Shown: positions 34,612-44,293, counted from the first letter of the stretch. The stretch: 64,000 bases of DNA from Glycomyces sp. TRM65418 (GCF_019710475.1 NZ_JAJFAX010000001.1:1037786-1101785), one strand, 5' to 3'. Notes: generated from the letters alone by a model not told the origin. Translations and numbers: made by a program.

Positions 34612-37014
34612 GTGACCACACCCATGCTGGCAGGTGACCGCGGCCTGACGGCCGACGAGGTCGCCGCACGCGTCGAGGCCGGAGCCGTCAACGACGCGAA
34701 GCGCCACACCAGTCGACCGATCTCCGCGATCCTGCGCGCCAACTTCCTGACCCCGCTCAACGCCGTCATCGCCGTGCTCGCCGCCATCGCGATCGGCTTC
34801 ACGGCCATGGAAGAGGGACTGCTGGAGGGCTTGAAGCAGGGCCTGTTCGCGGGCGTGATCATCGCCAACATCGCCATCGGCACGATCCAGGAGCTGCGGG
34901 CCAAGCGCACATTGGACAAGCTGTCGCTGCTGAACCAGTCGAACGCGAAAGTCCTGCGCGACGGCGAGATCCAGGAGATCGAGCCGAACCGGATCGTCCG
35001 CGACGACCTCGTGTACGTCGAGCCGGGCGACCGGATCATGGTCGACGGCCCCGTGGTCGAGTCCCGCAACCTCGAGATCGACGAGTCGCTGCTGACCGGC
35101 GAGGCCGACCCGGTGGCGAAGGTCCACGGCGACGCGGTCCGCTCCGGCTCCTTCGCCGTGGCCGGCACCGGGCTGTTCCGGGCCGAGCAGATCGGCGCGG
35201 ACTCCTACGCCGCCAAGCTGGTCGAGGAGGCCAGCAGGTTCACGCTGGCCCGCTCGGAGCTGCGCGACGGCATCAACCGCTTCATCAAGCTCATCAACTG
35301 GCTCATCGTGCCGATCGCGCTGCTGCTCATCATCAGCCAGCTCGCGGACGCCGGAAACTGGCGCGAGACGATCGTCAAGACCGTGGCCGGGATCGTGCCG
35401 ATGATCCCCGAGGGCCTGGTGCTGCTGACCTCAGTCGCGTTCGCGGTGGGCGTCATCCGCCTCGGGGCGCGGCGGTGCCTCGTGCAGGAGCTCCCGGCCA
35501 TCGAGGGCCTCGCCCGCACCGACGTGCTGTGCCTGGACAAGACCGGGACGCTCACCGAGGGCGGCATGGACATCGCCGAGATCCGGCCGGTCGACGGGGC
35601 CGACCCGGCCGTCGTCATCGACGCGCTCGCCGCCTTGGCGGCCGCCGACGACAGCCCCAACCCGACCATGCAGGCCGTCGACGAGCACCTGCGCGAGCAG
35701 GGCCACGCCGACCCGGCCTGGCGCGTCATCGACGTCATGCCGTTCTCCTCGGCCCGCAAGTGGAGCGGCACCCGCTTCACCGACCACGGCACCTGGCTCC
35801 TCGGCGCGCCGGACGTGCTCCTCGACCCCGGCGACGCGATGGCGCTCGACGCGGACGTGCTCGCGGCCCAGGGCCTGCGGGTGCTGGCCCTCGTCACCGC
35901 CGAATCGGCCTCGACCACCGGCGGGATCAGCGGCGTGAAGGCCCAGGCCCTCGTGGTCCTGCGCCAGCGCCTGCGCTCGACCGCCGCGGCGACCCTCGCC
36001 TACTTCAAGGAGCAGGGCGTCGCCGTCAAGATCATCTCCGGGGACTCCCCGGCGGCGGTGGGCGCGGTGGCGGCGCAGCTCGGCGTCGAGGGCGCGGCCG
36101 AGACGGTGGACGCCAGACGGCTGCCGGAGGACCCCGATGAGCTCGCGGACCTGCTGGAGCGGGCCACGATCTTCGGGCGCGTGAAGCCGCACCAGAAGCA
36201 GGCGTTCGTGAAGGCGCTGCAGTCGCGGGGGCACACCGTGGCGATGACCGGCGACGGCGTCAACGACGTGCTGGCGCTCAAGGACGCGGACCTGGGCATC
36301 GCGATGGGCTCGGGCTCGTCGGCGGCGCGCTCGGTCGCGCAGGTGGTGCTGCTGGACGACGAGTTCGCGACGCTGCCGTACGTCGTGGACGAGGGCCGGC
36401 GGGTGCTGGGGAACATCGGGCGGGTCTCGAACGTGTTCCTGACCAAGACGGTCTACGCGATCTCCTTGGCGCTGTTCATCGCGGTGGGCGCGATCTGGTC
36501 GTGGATCGCGGGGAACGACCCGCTGCCGTATCCGTTCCTGCCGATCCACCAGTCGCTCATCAACGTGTTCACGATCGGCCTCCCGGCGTTCTTCCTGGCC
36601 CTCGCGCCGACCTTCGACCGGGCCCGGCCGGGGTTCGTCAAGCGGGTGCTCAAGTTCGCGATCCCGGCGGGGATCTGCTGCGCGGTGCCGACGTTCGTGG
36701 TGTACCTGGCGTCGCTCGCCCACGACGGCTACGACTCGGACCTGCCGCAGACGACCGCGGCGATCACGCTGTTCTGCCTGGCGCTGGCGGCGCTCGCGAT
36801 CGTGGCGAAGCCGTACGTGTGGTGGAAGGCGCTCCTGGTCGGCGGCTGCGCGGCCGCGTTCGTGACCGTGCTGGCCGTGCCGCCGTTCGCGCGGTTCTAC
36901 GAGCTGCAGCTGCCGGGGGCGTGGAACACCACGGCGGCGGCGATCGGCGTGGCCTCGGGTGTGAGCGCGCTCCTGTTCTGGCTGGTCGTGCGCCCCAAGC
37001 ACCTCAAGGACTGA
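34612..37014 (+). CDS. P-type cation-transporting ATPase (CtpE-like)
   Basis: This 800-residue E1-E2 ATPase has the actuator motif LTGEADPV (usual TGES), the phosphorylated Asp309 in DKTGTLT, and the hinge MTGDGVNDVLALKDADLGIAM. Ten membrane helices are expected, with PMIPEGLVLL in the ion-binding helix 4. Lack of N-terminal metal-binding CxxC motifs argues against a heavy-metal pump. The overall style is mycobacterial CtpE, linked to calcium uptake. GTG 34612 lies six bases after TAAGCT, without a ribosome binding site. Confidence 0.92.
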   Translation: MTTPMLAGDRGLTADEVAARVEAGAVNDAKRHTSRPISAILRANFLTPLNAVIAVLAAIAIGFTAMEEGLLEGLKQGLFAGVIIANIAIGTIQELRAKRTLDKLSLLNQSNAKVLRDGEIQEIEPNRIVRDDLVYVEPGDRIMVDGPVVESRNLEIDESLLTGEADPVAKVHGDAVRSGSFAVAGTGLFRAEQIGADSYAAKLVEEASRFTLARSELRDGINRFIKLINWLIVPIALLLIISQLADAGNWRETIVKTVAGIVPMIPEGLVLLTSVAFAVGVIRLGARRCLVQELPAIEGLARTDVLCLDKTGTLTEGGMDIAEIRPVDGADPAVVIDALAALAAADDSPNPTMQAVDEHLREQGHADPAWRVIDVMPFSSARKWSGTRFTDHGTWLLGAPDVLLDPGDAMALDADVLAAQGLRVLALVTAESASTTGGISGVKAQALVVLRQRLRSTAAATLAYFKEQGVAVKIISGDSPAAVGAVAAQLGVEGAAETVDARRLPEDPDELADLLERATIFGRVKPHQKQAFVKALQSRGHTVAMTGDGVNDVLALKDADLGIAMGSGSSAARSVAQVVLLDDEFATLPYVVDEGRRVLGNIGRVSNVFLTKTVYAISLALFIAVGAIWSWIAGNDPLPYPFLPIHQSLINVFTIGLPAFFLALAPTFDRARPGFVKRVLKFAIPAGICCAVPTFVVYLASLAHDGYDSDLPQTTAAITLFCLALAALAIVAKPYVWWKALLVGGCAAAFVTVLAVPPFARFYELQLPGAWNTTAAAIGVASGVSALLFWLVVRPKHLKD

Positions 37015-37027
37015 GACGGGGCGCCCT

Positions 37028-37067
37028 GCTACATCGGATGTAGCGGCGGGCGTGGCGTCAATGTAGC
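37028..37067 (+). promoter_or_regulatory. Probable operator of the downstream ABC exporter
   Basis: GCTACATC-G-GATGTAGC (37028-37044) is a perfect 8-1-8 inverted repeat, and an extra half-site ATGTAGC follows at 37061-37067. It lies 46-85 bp before the exporter ATG, as for TetR- or PadR-type operators. No regulator gene is adjacent. Confidence 0.6.
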
Positions 37068-37112
37068 GCCTTCTGGGTGAGAGCAACTGAGCGAATCACC
37101 CAGGAGGCGAAC

Positions 37113-38087
37113 ATGTCGCAGCGCGACCTCGCGATCCGAGCCGAAGGGCTCGTCAAGCACTTCAAGGACGTCAAGGCCGTCGACGGCGTGGACCTGGAGG
37201 TCCCGGCCGGCACGGTGTACGGCGTGCTGGGTCCGAACGGGGCCGGCAAGACCACCACGGTCCGGATGCTGGCCACCCTGCTGCGTCCGGACGCGGGGAA
37301 CGCGACCGTGTTCGGCCGGGACCTCATCGCCGACGCCGCCTCCGTGCGGTCGCAGGTGAGCCTGACCGGCCAGTACGCCTCCCTGGACGAGGACCTCACG
37401 GGTTTCGAGAACCTGGTCCTGCTGTCCCGCCTGTACGGCTACACCAAGCCCGCCGCGCGGGACCGCGCCGGGGACCTGCTGGCGGCGTTCGGGCTGTCGC
37501 AGGCCGCGGGCAAGCAGGTGAAGTCCTATTCGGGCGGCATGCGGCGGCGGCTCGACATCGCCGCCTCGATCATCGTGACGCCGAAGCTGCTGTTCCTGGA
37601 CGAGCCGACCACGGGCCTGGACCCGCGCAGCCGCAACCAGGTGTGGGACGTGGTGCGCACGATCGTCGGCGAGGGCACCACGGTGCTGCTGACCACCCAG
37701 TACCTGGAGGAGGCCGACCAGCTCGCGAGCCGCATCGCGGTCATCGACACCGGGAAGGTCATCGCCGAGGGCACGCCGGGGCAGCTGAAGTCCTCGGTGG
37801 GCGCGGGTTCGATCCGGGTGCGCCTGCACCACGCCGACCAGCGCGAGCACGCGCAGCGGGTGCTGGGCGAGGCGCTGAGCGGGGAGGTCGTGCTCGACGA
37901 CGACCCGGTGTCGCTCACCGCGCGGCTGGCCCCCGGGCAGGACACCGCCGCGCAGGGCTCGCACGTCCTGGGCGAGCTGGCCCGCGCCGGGATCCTCGTG
38001 GACGACTTCTCGCTGGGCCAGCCGAGCCTGGACGAGGTGTTCCTGGCCCTCACGAACCGCACCGACGTCGTCAACACCGGCGCTTGA
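37113..38087 (+). CDS. Daunorubicin-resistance-type ABC transporter ATPase
   Basis: This 324-residue DrrA-family ATPase has Walker [15 protein letters not shown]-loop [15 protein letters not shown], signature [13 protein letters not shown], Walker [13 protein letters not shown] and H-loop [14 protein letters not shown]-terminal accessory domain contains the LDEVFLALT motif characteristic of DrrA. ATG 37113 follows CAGGAGG at 37101-37107. It pairs with the permease 31 bp downstream. The substrate is likely a hydrophobic compound, but its identity is unknown. Confidence 0.95.
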   Translation: MSQRDLAIRAEGLVKHFKDVKAVDGVDLEVPAGTVYGVLGPNGAGKTTTVRMLATLLRPDAGNATVFGRDLIADAASVRSQVSLTGQYASLDEDLTGFENLVLLSRLYGYTKPAARDRAGDLLAAFGLSQAAGKQVKSYSGGMRRRLDIAASIIVTPKLLFLDEPTTGLDPRSRNQVWDVVRTIVGEGTTVLLTTQYLEEADQLASRIAVIDTGKVIAEGTPGQLKSSVGAGSIRVRLHHADQREHAQRVLGEALSGEVVLDDDPVSLTARLAPGQDTAAQGSHVLGELARAGILVDDFSLGQPSLDEVFLALTNRTDVVNTGA

Positions 38088-38118
38088 TCCCCACGGACTT
38101 TCAGGAAGGAAAACCGCT

Positions 38119-38976
38119 ATGACTGTCACGCACACCGATACGAAGTCCGATGTCGACGCTCCGGCGCCGGTCGAGAAGGAGCACCTGCGGCGGCTGCTGG
38201 CCACCGGCGAGCGGCCGGCGGCGCCGAGCGCGTTCGCCTCGGCGCGGGCGTTCGCCTGGCGTTCGATGCTGAAGATCAAGCATGTCCCGGAGCAGCTGGG
38301 CGACATCCTGATCTTCCCGATCATGATGCTGCTGATGTTCACGTACCTGTTCGGCGGTGCGATCGCGGGCGGGACGACGGCGTATCTGCAGTTCCTGCTG
38401 CCGGGCATCATGGTGATGAGCATCGTGATGACCACGATCTACACGGGCATGTCGGTGAACATCGACATCAACAAGGGCGTGTCGGACCGGTTCCGGACGC
38501 TCCCGATCTGGCGGGCCGCGCCGATGGTCGGTTATCTCCTGGCGGACATGTTCCGGTACGCGGCGGCCGGGGCGGTCATGTTCGGCACGGGCCTGATCAT
38601 GGGCTACCGGCCCGACGGCGGCGCGGTGGGCGTGCTGCTGGGCGTGGCGCTGCTGCTGGTGTTCTGCTTCGCCTTCTCGTGGGTGTGGACCTGGCTGGGC
38701 CTGATCACGCGCTCGGAGAAGACGGTCATGTCGATCTCGATGTCGGTCATGTTCCCGCTGACGTTCCTGTCGAACATCATGGTGGACCCGGCGACGATGC
38801 CGGGCTGGTTGCAGCCGGTCGTGAAGAACACGCCGATCAGCCAGCTGGTCGACGGCGTGCGGGGCCTGTTCGACGGGAACGTGGACTCCGGTTCGGTCCT
38901 GACGACGCTGATCTGGTCGGCCGGTTTCATCGCGGTGTTCGGGTTCCTGACGATCAGGGCCTACAACCGCAAATAG
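38119..38976 (+). CDS. ABC-2 type permease of a drug exporter (DrrB-like)
   Basis: This 285-residue permease has a cytoplasmic N-terminus of about 60 residues and six membrane helices. It carries the family segments LGDILIFPIMMLLMFTYLFG, FLLPGIMVMSIVMTTIY and FLSNIMVDPATMPGWLQPVV. The ribosome binding site AGGAAGGA precedes ATG 38119. It is co-transcribed with the DrrA-like ATPase and followed by a terminator. Confidence 0.94.
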   Translation: MTVTHTDTKSDVDAPAPVEKEHLRRLLATGERPAAPSAFASARAFAWRSMLKIKHVPEQLGDILIFPIMMLLMFTYLFGGAIAGGTTAYLQFLLPGIMVMSIVMTTIYTGMSVNIDINKGVSDRFRTLPIWRAAPMVGYLLADMFRYAAAGAVMFGTGLIMGYRPDGGAVGVLLGVALLLVFCFAFSWVWTWLGLITRSEKTVMSISMSVMFPLTFLSNIMVDPATMPGWLQPVVKNTPISQLVDGVRGLFDGNVDSGSVLTTLIWSAGFIAVFGFLTIRAYNRK

Positions 38977-38994
38977 CTTCATGCGAACACCCGG

Positions 38995-39027
38995 CGGGGC
39001 CGGGCGGGGACGACCCGCCCGGCCCCG
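38995..39027. terminator. Bidirectional intrinsic terminator
   Basis: A perfect 14-bp stem (38995-39008 with 39014-39027) with a five-base loop lies between the exporter operon and the convergent AAA regulator gene. Confidence 0.85.
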
Positions 39028-39059
39028 TTCGCGTCGGTGTCCGGTTCGGGTGCGGAGCC

Positions 39060-42050
39060 TCAGCGTTCCCAGGCGGGGGCGTCGGGGCCGGGGCGGTAGG
39101 CGCAGGTCGAGCCGGTGGCCACGGTGCGGTCGAGGTGCGCGGCGAGCGCGGGGTGGACGGCCTCGATCTTCTTGAGCGTGTTGCGGATCCGGTTGGTGAC
39201 GCTCTTGCGGGCGCGTTCGGCGTTGTCGCCGAGGCGGCGGGAGCGGCCGCCGAGGCCGGTGGCGGCCTTGAGCTGGTCGATGAGGGCCTGGCGTTCGGCG
39301 TCGAGGACGGCGGCGCGGGCGTCGTCGCCGAGCGCGGCGGCGGTGTCGATCTGCTCGTCGAGCGCTTCGAGGTGGTCGCGGTAGCGCGCCCGGGCCTCGG
39401 CGTCGAGGAGGTCGTCGCCGCCGAGTCGGGCGTCGGCGGCGACCGCGGCGTCGGGGTCGAGGAGTTCGACGGCGGCGATGTCGCTGTGCGGCTGCCGGAT
39501 GAGGCGGTGCAGGTCGGCGAGGCCCTTGGTGTGCGGGAGGTGGACGGTGCGGCCTTCGTAGCGGAGGGTCCAGGTCGCGCCGTCGCGGCGGAAGACCGCC
39601 CCGGCGGCGGGCGGCGCCGTCGGCGCCGGGGCGGCGTCGAGTCCGGCGGCGGCCCGGCGGGCGGCCTCGGCCCAGGGGCGGGCGCCGAGCACTTCGGCCC
39701 CGGCGGCGGCGTTCATGAAGTGCTCCCGGGCCGCTTCGGTGTCGCCGGCGGCCGCGGCGAGCAGCCCGAGCCAATGGCTGACGGGGCCGTGGATGCTGGT
39801 ACCCCACAAGGCGACCAGCCATTCGCCTTCGTGCGGGGCGAGGCGTTCGCGCAGGCGGGCGATGGCCTGGGTGTCGCCGTCGGCGACGGCGAGCTCGGTC
39901 TCGAAGCGCAGCCACAGGGACTCCCAGGCGCTGCGCGAGGCGGGGCCGTCGCCGAGGCGGTTGTGGATCGTGCGGGCCAGGTCGATGTCGCCGCGGCGGA
40001 TCGCGGTGAGTCCGGCGAGGAGGTCGCCGTGCCAGACGCCGAAGGACTCGTGCCAGCCTTCGGAGACCGTCGCGGGGACCTCGCCGCGGGCCATCTCCAG
40101 CTCCCATTGCAGGTGCCGCATCATGTGGTGGTACATCGGGTCGTCGCCGATCTCCGCCGACGCCGACGCGATCCGGGACTCGGCGTCCTCGAAGCGGCCC
40201 TGGACCATGTCGACCACGGCCCGGTCGACGTCGGCACCGCTCTTCCAGCGCTCGGAGTCGCCGGTCTCGGCGAGCGCGCAGAAGTGGGCGAGCTGGTGGC
40301 GGAACGAGGGGTCGCCGCGTTCGAGGAGCACGACCCAGCCGAGCGACGCGGCGTACAGGCGCATCTCCGTGTCGCCGGTGCGGCGGGTGAGTTCGGCGAG
40401 CTCCTCGACGAGGCCCTGGCGTTCGACGGCGGTGCCGGGCCCCCAGTTCACGCCGTGGGTGGCCCACAGCGCGTAGGAGAGGTCCTCGTCGGAGCCGGAG
40501 GCGCGCGCGGCGACCATGTACGCGTACAGCAGGCGGCGGGTCAGGTCCTCGTGCGGGAGTTCGGGGTCGGGGGCCTCGCCGGCGAGCTTCGCGTAGGCGA
40601 GGGTCTTGAGGCGCACGAGCTCGTCGACGCGCTGGTCCTGCGGGACCTCCACGGTGGCCCGGGTGAGGAGCATCGCGTCGCCCGAGTCCTCGGCTTCGAG
40701 GAGGGCCTGTTCGTAGAGGAGGCGGGCCTCGGCGGCGCCGCCGCGCCAGACGACGATGCCCGCGAGGCCCAGGCGCAGCAGGACGCGGCGGCGGACCATG
40801 TCCGGGGTGCAGCGTTCGAGCGCGCGCCGGAAGTACTTCTCGGCGCCGCCGACGCTGAGGCAGCTGTGGGACTCGGTGGCGGCCCGGTTGAGGAACTCGA
40901 CGGCGGTCTCCGGGTCGAGGTCGTCCCCGGCGAGCCACGCGTGGTGGGCGATCTCGGTGGTGAGCATGTGCTTCTGCAGGGACTCGTCGGCGACGAGGGC
41001 GCGAACGACGCAGCCGTGGTGGTGGGCGGCCTCGTCGCTCGCCATCGTGTTGTACAGGGTCTCGCGGACGAGGTCGTGGACGAAGACGTAGCGGTCCTTC
41101 TCGCGCCGCACGAGCCGGGTCTGGCAGGCGGCGTCGAGGGCCGATTCGATCGCGTGGAGGTCGAGGCCGGAGGCCTGGGCCATCACTTCGGCGTGGAACT
41201 CGCGGCCGCCGACGGAGGCGAGGGTGAGCATCCGCACGAGCGGCGCGGGGAGCTGGTCGATGCGGCGCTGCAGGGCGTCGCGCATCCCGGCGGTGGTGGC
41301 GTCGACGGACTGGCCCGAGGCCCACAGCTGCGCGGTCTGCTCGACGAAGAACGGGTTGCCGCCGGTGCGGCGGGTGATCTCGGCGACCGTGGCGGCGTCG
41401 GGCGCGGCGCCGACGGTGGTGCGGCAGAGATCGGCGACGCCCGCCTCGTCGAGCCCTTCGAGGCTGATCATGGTGGCCTTGGCGACGAGCGGGAGCATCC
41501 GGGCGCGCAGGCGGTGGCCGGGGTCGATCTCGGAGTCGCGGTAGGTGCCGACGAAGAGGATCCGTTCGAACCAGGTGTGCTGCGAGGCGAACTTGAGCAG
41601 TTCGAGGCTGCCGGGGTCGGCGAAGTGGAGGTCGTCGAGGACGATCAGCAGCGGGCCGCGCTGGGAGGCGGCGATGAGCAGCTGGGTGACGCCGTCGTAC
41701 AGCTCGAACTGGGCCGGGTTGGAGCCGTCGCCCTGGCCGAGGAGGGCGTTGACGGCCGGCGCGGGGTGGAGGGCCCGCCAGGCCTCGTCGCCGAGCTGGG
41801 CGCGCAGGGACCGCAGTACCTGGGTCCAGAGCCAGTGCTCGGGGACGGCCTCGGACTCCCAGGAGGTGGCGGACGCGACGGTGAGCGCGCCGCGGTGGCG
41901 GGCGGCCACGTCGGTGACGAGGGTGGTCTTGCCGATGCCCGCCTCGCCGGTGACGAGGGCGAGGCCGCCGTGGCTGGCCACCGTGCGTTCGACGGCCGAG
42001 CGCAGGGCCGCGGAGGCGTGCGAGCGGCCGATCAGGAGCGAGTCAGTCAC
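39060..42050 (-). CDS. Large AAA-ATPase/TPR regulator-like protein (996 residues)
   Basis: The N-terminal third is a STAND/AAA ATPase: Walker A in VTGEAGIGKTT near residue 35, and Walker B in LLIVLDDLHFADP. A long helical TPR-like region follows. The C-terminal 200 residues start with WTLRYEGRTVHLPHTKGLADL and end with a basic helical segment (RKSVTNRIRNTLKKIEAVHP, then TGSTCAYRP). This C-terminal module occurs in many actinobacterial proteins and replaces the LuxR helix-turn-helix of LAL regulators. GTG 42050 was chosen where the family begins. An upstream ATG in frame cannot be excluded. The target is unknown. Confidence 0.82.
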   Translation of the reverse strand: MTDSLLIGRSHASAALRSAVERTVASHGGLALVTGEAGIGKTTLVTDVAARHRGALTVASATSWESEAVPEHWLWTQVLRSLRAQLGDEAWRALHPAPAVNALLGQGDGSNPAQFELYDGVTQLLIAASQRGPLLIVLDDLHFADPGSLELLKFASQHTWFERILFVGTYRDSEIDPGHRLRARMLPLVAKATMISLEGLDEAGVADLCRTTVGAAPDAATVAEITRRTGGNPFFVEQTAQLWASGQSVDATTAGMRDALQRRIDQLPAPLVRMLTLASVGGREFHAEVMAQASGLDLHAIESALDAACQTRLVRREKDRYVFVHDLVRETLYNTMASDEAAHHHGCVVRALVADESLQKHMLTTEIAHHAWLAGDDLDPETAVEFLNRAATESHSCLSVGGAEKYFRRALERCTPDMVRRRVLLRLGLAGIVVWRGGAAEARLLYEQALLEAEDSGDAMLLTRATVEVPQDQRVDELVRLKTLAYAKLAGEAPDPELPHEDLTRRLLYAYMVAARASGSDEDLSYALWATHGVNWGPGTAVERQGLVEELAELTRRTGDTEMRLYAASLGWVVLLERGDPSFRHQLAHFCALAETGDSERWKSGADVDRAVVDMVQGRFEDAESRIASASAEIGDDPMYHHMMRHLQWELEMARGEVPATVSEGWHESFGVWHGDLLAGLTAIRRGDIDLARTIHNRLGDGPASRSAWESLWLRFETELAVADGDTQAIARLRERLAPHEGEWLVALWGTSIHGPVSHWLGLLAAAAGDTEAAREHFMNAAAGAEVLGARPWAEAARRAAAGLDAAPAPTAPPAAGAVFRRDGATWTLRYEGRTVHLPHTKGLADLHRLIRQPHSDIAAVELLDPDAAVAADARLGGDDLLDAEARARYRDHLEALDEQIDTAAALGDDARAAVLDAERQALIDQLKAATGLGGRSRRLGDNAERARKSVTNRIRNTLKKIEAVHPALAAHLDRTVATGSTCAYRPGPDAPAWER

Positions 42051-42329
42051 CTGACCAGTGTGGCCGAAGGGTACGACACGCGCCAGCCCGTTCCTCCGAG
42101 GCGTGTCGGCCATCGGACGTCCCGCGTTCCAACGGGCCCCTCGCCGCGCGGGCGCAGATGCACGGTCCGACATGGATTGTTTTCACCGAAACCGCTCATG
42201 CCTCACGATGAGTACATAAAGTGCTACCGAAAGCAGCCGTCTCGGCGCCGAGGGGCGTTCGGGCCGCCGCCACGGTGGTCCACGAGACCGCACCTGAACC
42301 CAGAGCCGACGATCCAGGGAGCCATCCTC
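42051..42329. promoter_or_regulatory. Divergent intergenic region
   Basis: This 279-bp interval lies between the AAA regulator and a small secreted protein gene. The part from 42170 to 42230 is clearly lower in GC than its surroundings and should hold the promoter of the plus-strand gene. No hexamer pair with correct spacing was convincing. Confidence 0.35.
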
Positions 42330-42758
42330 ATGGCAGAGTCCACGTTCGAAGTAGCACCGACCACGAAATCACGGAAGACCTGGCGGATGGTCGTGATCGG
42401 GGCGACTGTCCCGTTCGCGATGCTCGCCGCCGCGCCGACGGCGAGCGCCGTCGCGATCGACCCGGCCGAGGCGGTGAGCAGTGAGCAGCTTCCGCCGGCG
42501 CCCGCACCGGCACCCGATCCGACGGCGGAACTCACGCAGTGCCTCACCGACATCAAGGCGCTGCTGTCCGGCACGCCGGCCCCGGCCCCCGCGCCGGCTC
42601 CGGCTCCCGCTCCGGCCCCGGCTCCCGCTCCGGTGCCGGGAGCGCCCGACCTCACGCCGCTGAACGAACTGTGCCAGGAGATCCTCGCCACGCTCCAGGG
42701 CCAGCCGGCGCCGGCTCCGGCTCCGGCGCCCGCCGACGACCCGGTCGGCGCGCCGTGA
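42330..42758 (+). CDS. Small secreted Pro-Ala-rich protein
   Basis: This 142-residue product is of unknown function. A basic region and hydrophobic stretch ending APTASA (about residue 40) form a signal peptide. The mature chain has two short helical parts, each with one cysteine (ELTQCLTDIKALL and LNELCQEILATL). Each is followed by a Pro-Ala dipeptide tract, the longer with about ten PA units. The cysteines could pair within or between chains. ATG 42330 has AGGGAG at 42316-42321. A cell-wall-spanning or surface protein is plausible. Confidence 0.8.
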   Translation: MAESTFEVAPTTKSRKTWRMVVIGATVPFAMLAAAPTASAVAIDPAEAVSSEQLPPAPAPAPDPTAELTQCLTDIKALLSGTPAPAPAPAPAPAPAPAPAPVPGAPDLTPLNELCQEILATLQGQPAPAPAPAPADDPVGAP

Positions 42759-42778
42759 GGTGAGACCGCTACACGGCG

Positions 42779-42807
42779 AGGGCCCGCAGCGGGAGGCTGC
42801 GGGCCCT
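42779..42807. terminator. Bidirectional intrinsic terminator
   Basis: A perfect 12-bp stem (42779-42790 with 42796-42807) with loop GGGAG separates the secreted protein gene from the convergent dapC. Confidence 0.88.
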
Positions 42808-42818
42808 GGTCGTGTCGT

Positions 42819-43967
42819 CTACTGCAGGCGCCGCGCGGCGTCCGCGACCGCCTCGTCGGTGGCGGTCAGGGACAGGCGCACGTGGCGGTTCCCCTTGGCG
42901 CCGTAGAACTCCCCCGCCGCGGCCAGGATGCCGCGGTCGGCGAGCCACTCCACGGTGGTCCAGCAGTCCTCGTCGCGGGTGGCCCACAGGTACAGGCCCG
43001 CCGTCGAGTGGTCGATGCGGAACCCGGCGGATTCGAGCGCCCCGCGCAGGACCGAGCGGCGCGCTTCGTATCGGGCGCGCTGCTCGATCGCGTGGGACTC
43101 GTCGTGCAGGGCCGCGATCGTGGCCTGCTGGACCGGCCACGGGACCATGAAGCCCGCGTGGCGGCGGATCTCCAGGAGGTCGGCGATGAGCGCCGGGTCC
43201 CCCGCGAGGAACGCCGAGCGGTAGCCGGCCAGGTTGGAGCGCTTCGACAGCGAATGCGCCGCCAGCAGGCCCGTCAGGTCGCCGTCGTTGACGCGCGGGT
43301 CGAGGACCGACACCGGCGGGTGCTCCTCGTCCCAGCCGAGCGTCAGGTAGCACTCGTCGCTGGCGAGCACCACGCCGCTCTCGCGGGCCCAGCGCACCAG
43401 GCCGCGCAGGTGCTCGACCGAGGCGACCTCGCCGGTGGGGTTGGTCGGGTAGTTGATCCACACCAGCCGCAGCCGCCCCGAGCTCATCCGCCCGCTCGCG
43501 AGCTTCACGGGACGCGCCGCGTCGCGCGGGTCGGCCACCGGCACGGGATCCGCTTTCGCGAGGATCGCGCCGATCTCATAGGTGGGGTAGGCGATCTCGG
43601 GGTAGGCCACCGACTCGCCGGAGCCGATGCCGAGCTGGGACGGGAGGTTCGCGACCAGTTCCTTGGAACCCACCGTGGGGAGGACCGCGACGTCGTCGCC
43701 GACGCCGGTGTGCCGGTGGAGCCACGACCGCATCGCCTCCCGCAGCGCGACCGGTCCGGCCACCGTCGGGTAACCGGGTCGCGCGGACGCCTCGGCCAGG
43801 GCCTCCCGGACCACGGCGGGCACCTCGTCGACGGGCGCGCCGACGGTGAGGTCGACCAGGCCGCCGGCGTGGGCCGCCGCACGCTCCTTGTAGGGGGCCA
43901 TGCGGTCCCAGGGGAAGCGCGGCAGCCGCCGCGCCGGAGAGGCGCTGTGGAGGCGGCGCAGCGCCAT
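42819..43967 (-). CDS. dapC: Succinyldiaminopimelate transaminase
   Basis: This 382-residue PLP aminotransferase (fold type I) transfers the amino group from glutamate in lysine and meso-diaminopimelate synthesis. Motifs are VDLTVGAPVDEVP, AVLPTVGSKELVANLP, WINYPTNPTGE, SDECYLTLGW and the PLP lysine Lys242 in AHSLSKRSNLAGYR. ATG 43967 has AGGAG eight bases upstream, overlapping the end of fdxA. The fdxA-dapC pair is conserved in actinobacteria, which supports the DapC call over other aminotransferases. Confidence 0.9.
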   Translation of the reverse strand: MALRRLHSASPARRLPRFPWDRMAPYKERAAAHAGGLVDLTVGAPVDEVPAVVREALAEASARPGYPTVAGPVALREAMRSWLHRHTGVGDDVAVLPTVGSKELVANLPSQLGIGSGESVAYPEIAYPTYEIGAILAKADPVPVADPRDAARPVKLASGRMSSGRLRLVWINYPTNPTGEVASVEHLRGLVRWARESGVVLASDECYLTLGWDEEHPPVSVLDPRVNDGDLTGLLAAHSLSKRSNLAGYRSAFLAGDPALIADLLEIRRHAGFMVPWPVQQATIAALHDESHAIEQRARYEARRSVLRGALESAGFRIDHSTAGLYLWATRDEDCWTTVEWLADRGILAAAGEFYGAKGNRHVRLSLTATDEAVADAARRLQ

Positions 43968-43972
43968 CGCGG

Positions 43973-44293
43973 CTACTCCTCTTTCTTGGGCAGCTCGGCC
44001 ACGAACGGGACGTCGCTGTCGATCTTGCCGATCTTGGAGGCGCCGCCGGGGCTGCCGATCTCGTCGAAGAAGTCGACCTCGGCCTTGGTGTACGGGGCCC
44101 ACTCCTCGGGGACGTCGTCCTCGTAGAAGATCGCCTCGACCGGGCACACCGGCTCGCATGCACCGCAGTCGACGCACTCGTCAGGGTGGATGTAGAGCTT
44201 CCGGTTGCCTTCGTAGATGCAGTCGACCGGGCATTCTTCAATGCAAGCCTTGTCGAGGAGATCCACGCACGGCTCGGCGATAACGTAAGTCAC
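43973..44293 (-). CDS. fdxA: 7Fe ferredoxin
   Basis: This 106-residue electron carrier has one [3Fe-4S] and one [4Fe-4S] cluster. Cysteines lie at 9, 17, 21, 25, 40, 43, 46 and 50, in [14 protein letters not shown] and [17 protein letters not shown]. The C-terminal half ([18 protein letters not shown]...) is typical of the actinobacterial FdxA/FdxC group. GTG 44293 has GGAAGGA upstream. An imperfect hairpin lies in the leader at about 44308-44336. dapC follows after five bases. Confidence 0.96.
   Translation of the reverse strand: MTYVIAEPCVDLLDKACIEECPVDCIYEGNRKLYIHPDECVDCGACEPVCPVEAIFYEDDVPEEWAPYTKAEVDFFDEIGSPGGASKIGKIDSDVPFVAELPKKEE

Noticed and set aside
34269..35168. A minus-strand frame reading YGSQASPR repeats upstream of proS
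   Set aside because: It runs into the P-type ATPase gene antisense and has no start signal. The periodicity comes from the 33-bp DNA repeat.
38679..42758. A 1359-codon open frame on the plus strand across the AAA regulator gene
   Set aside because: Only its last 143 codons (from 42330) have a ribosome binding site, a signal peptide and sensible composition. The rest mirrors the regulator gene.
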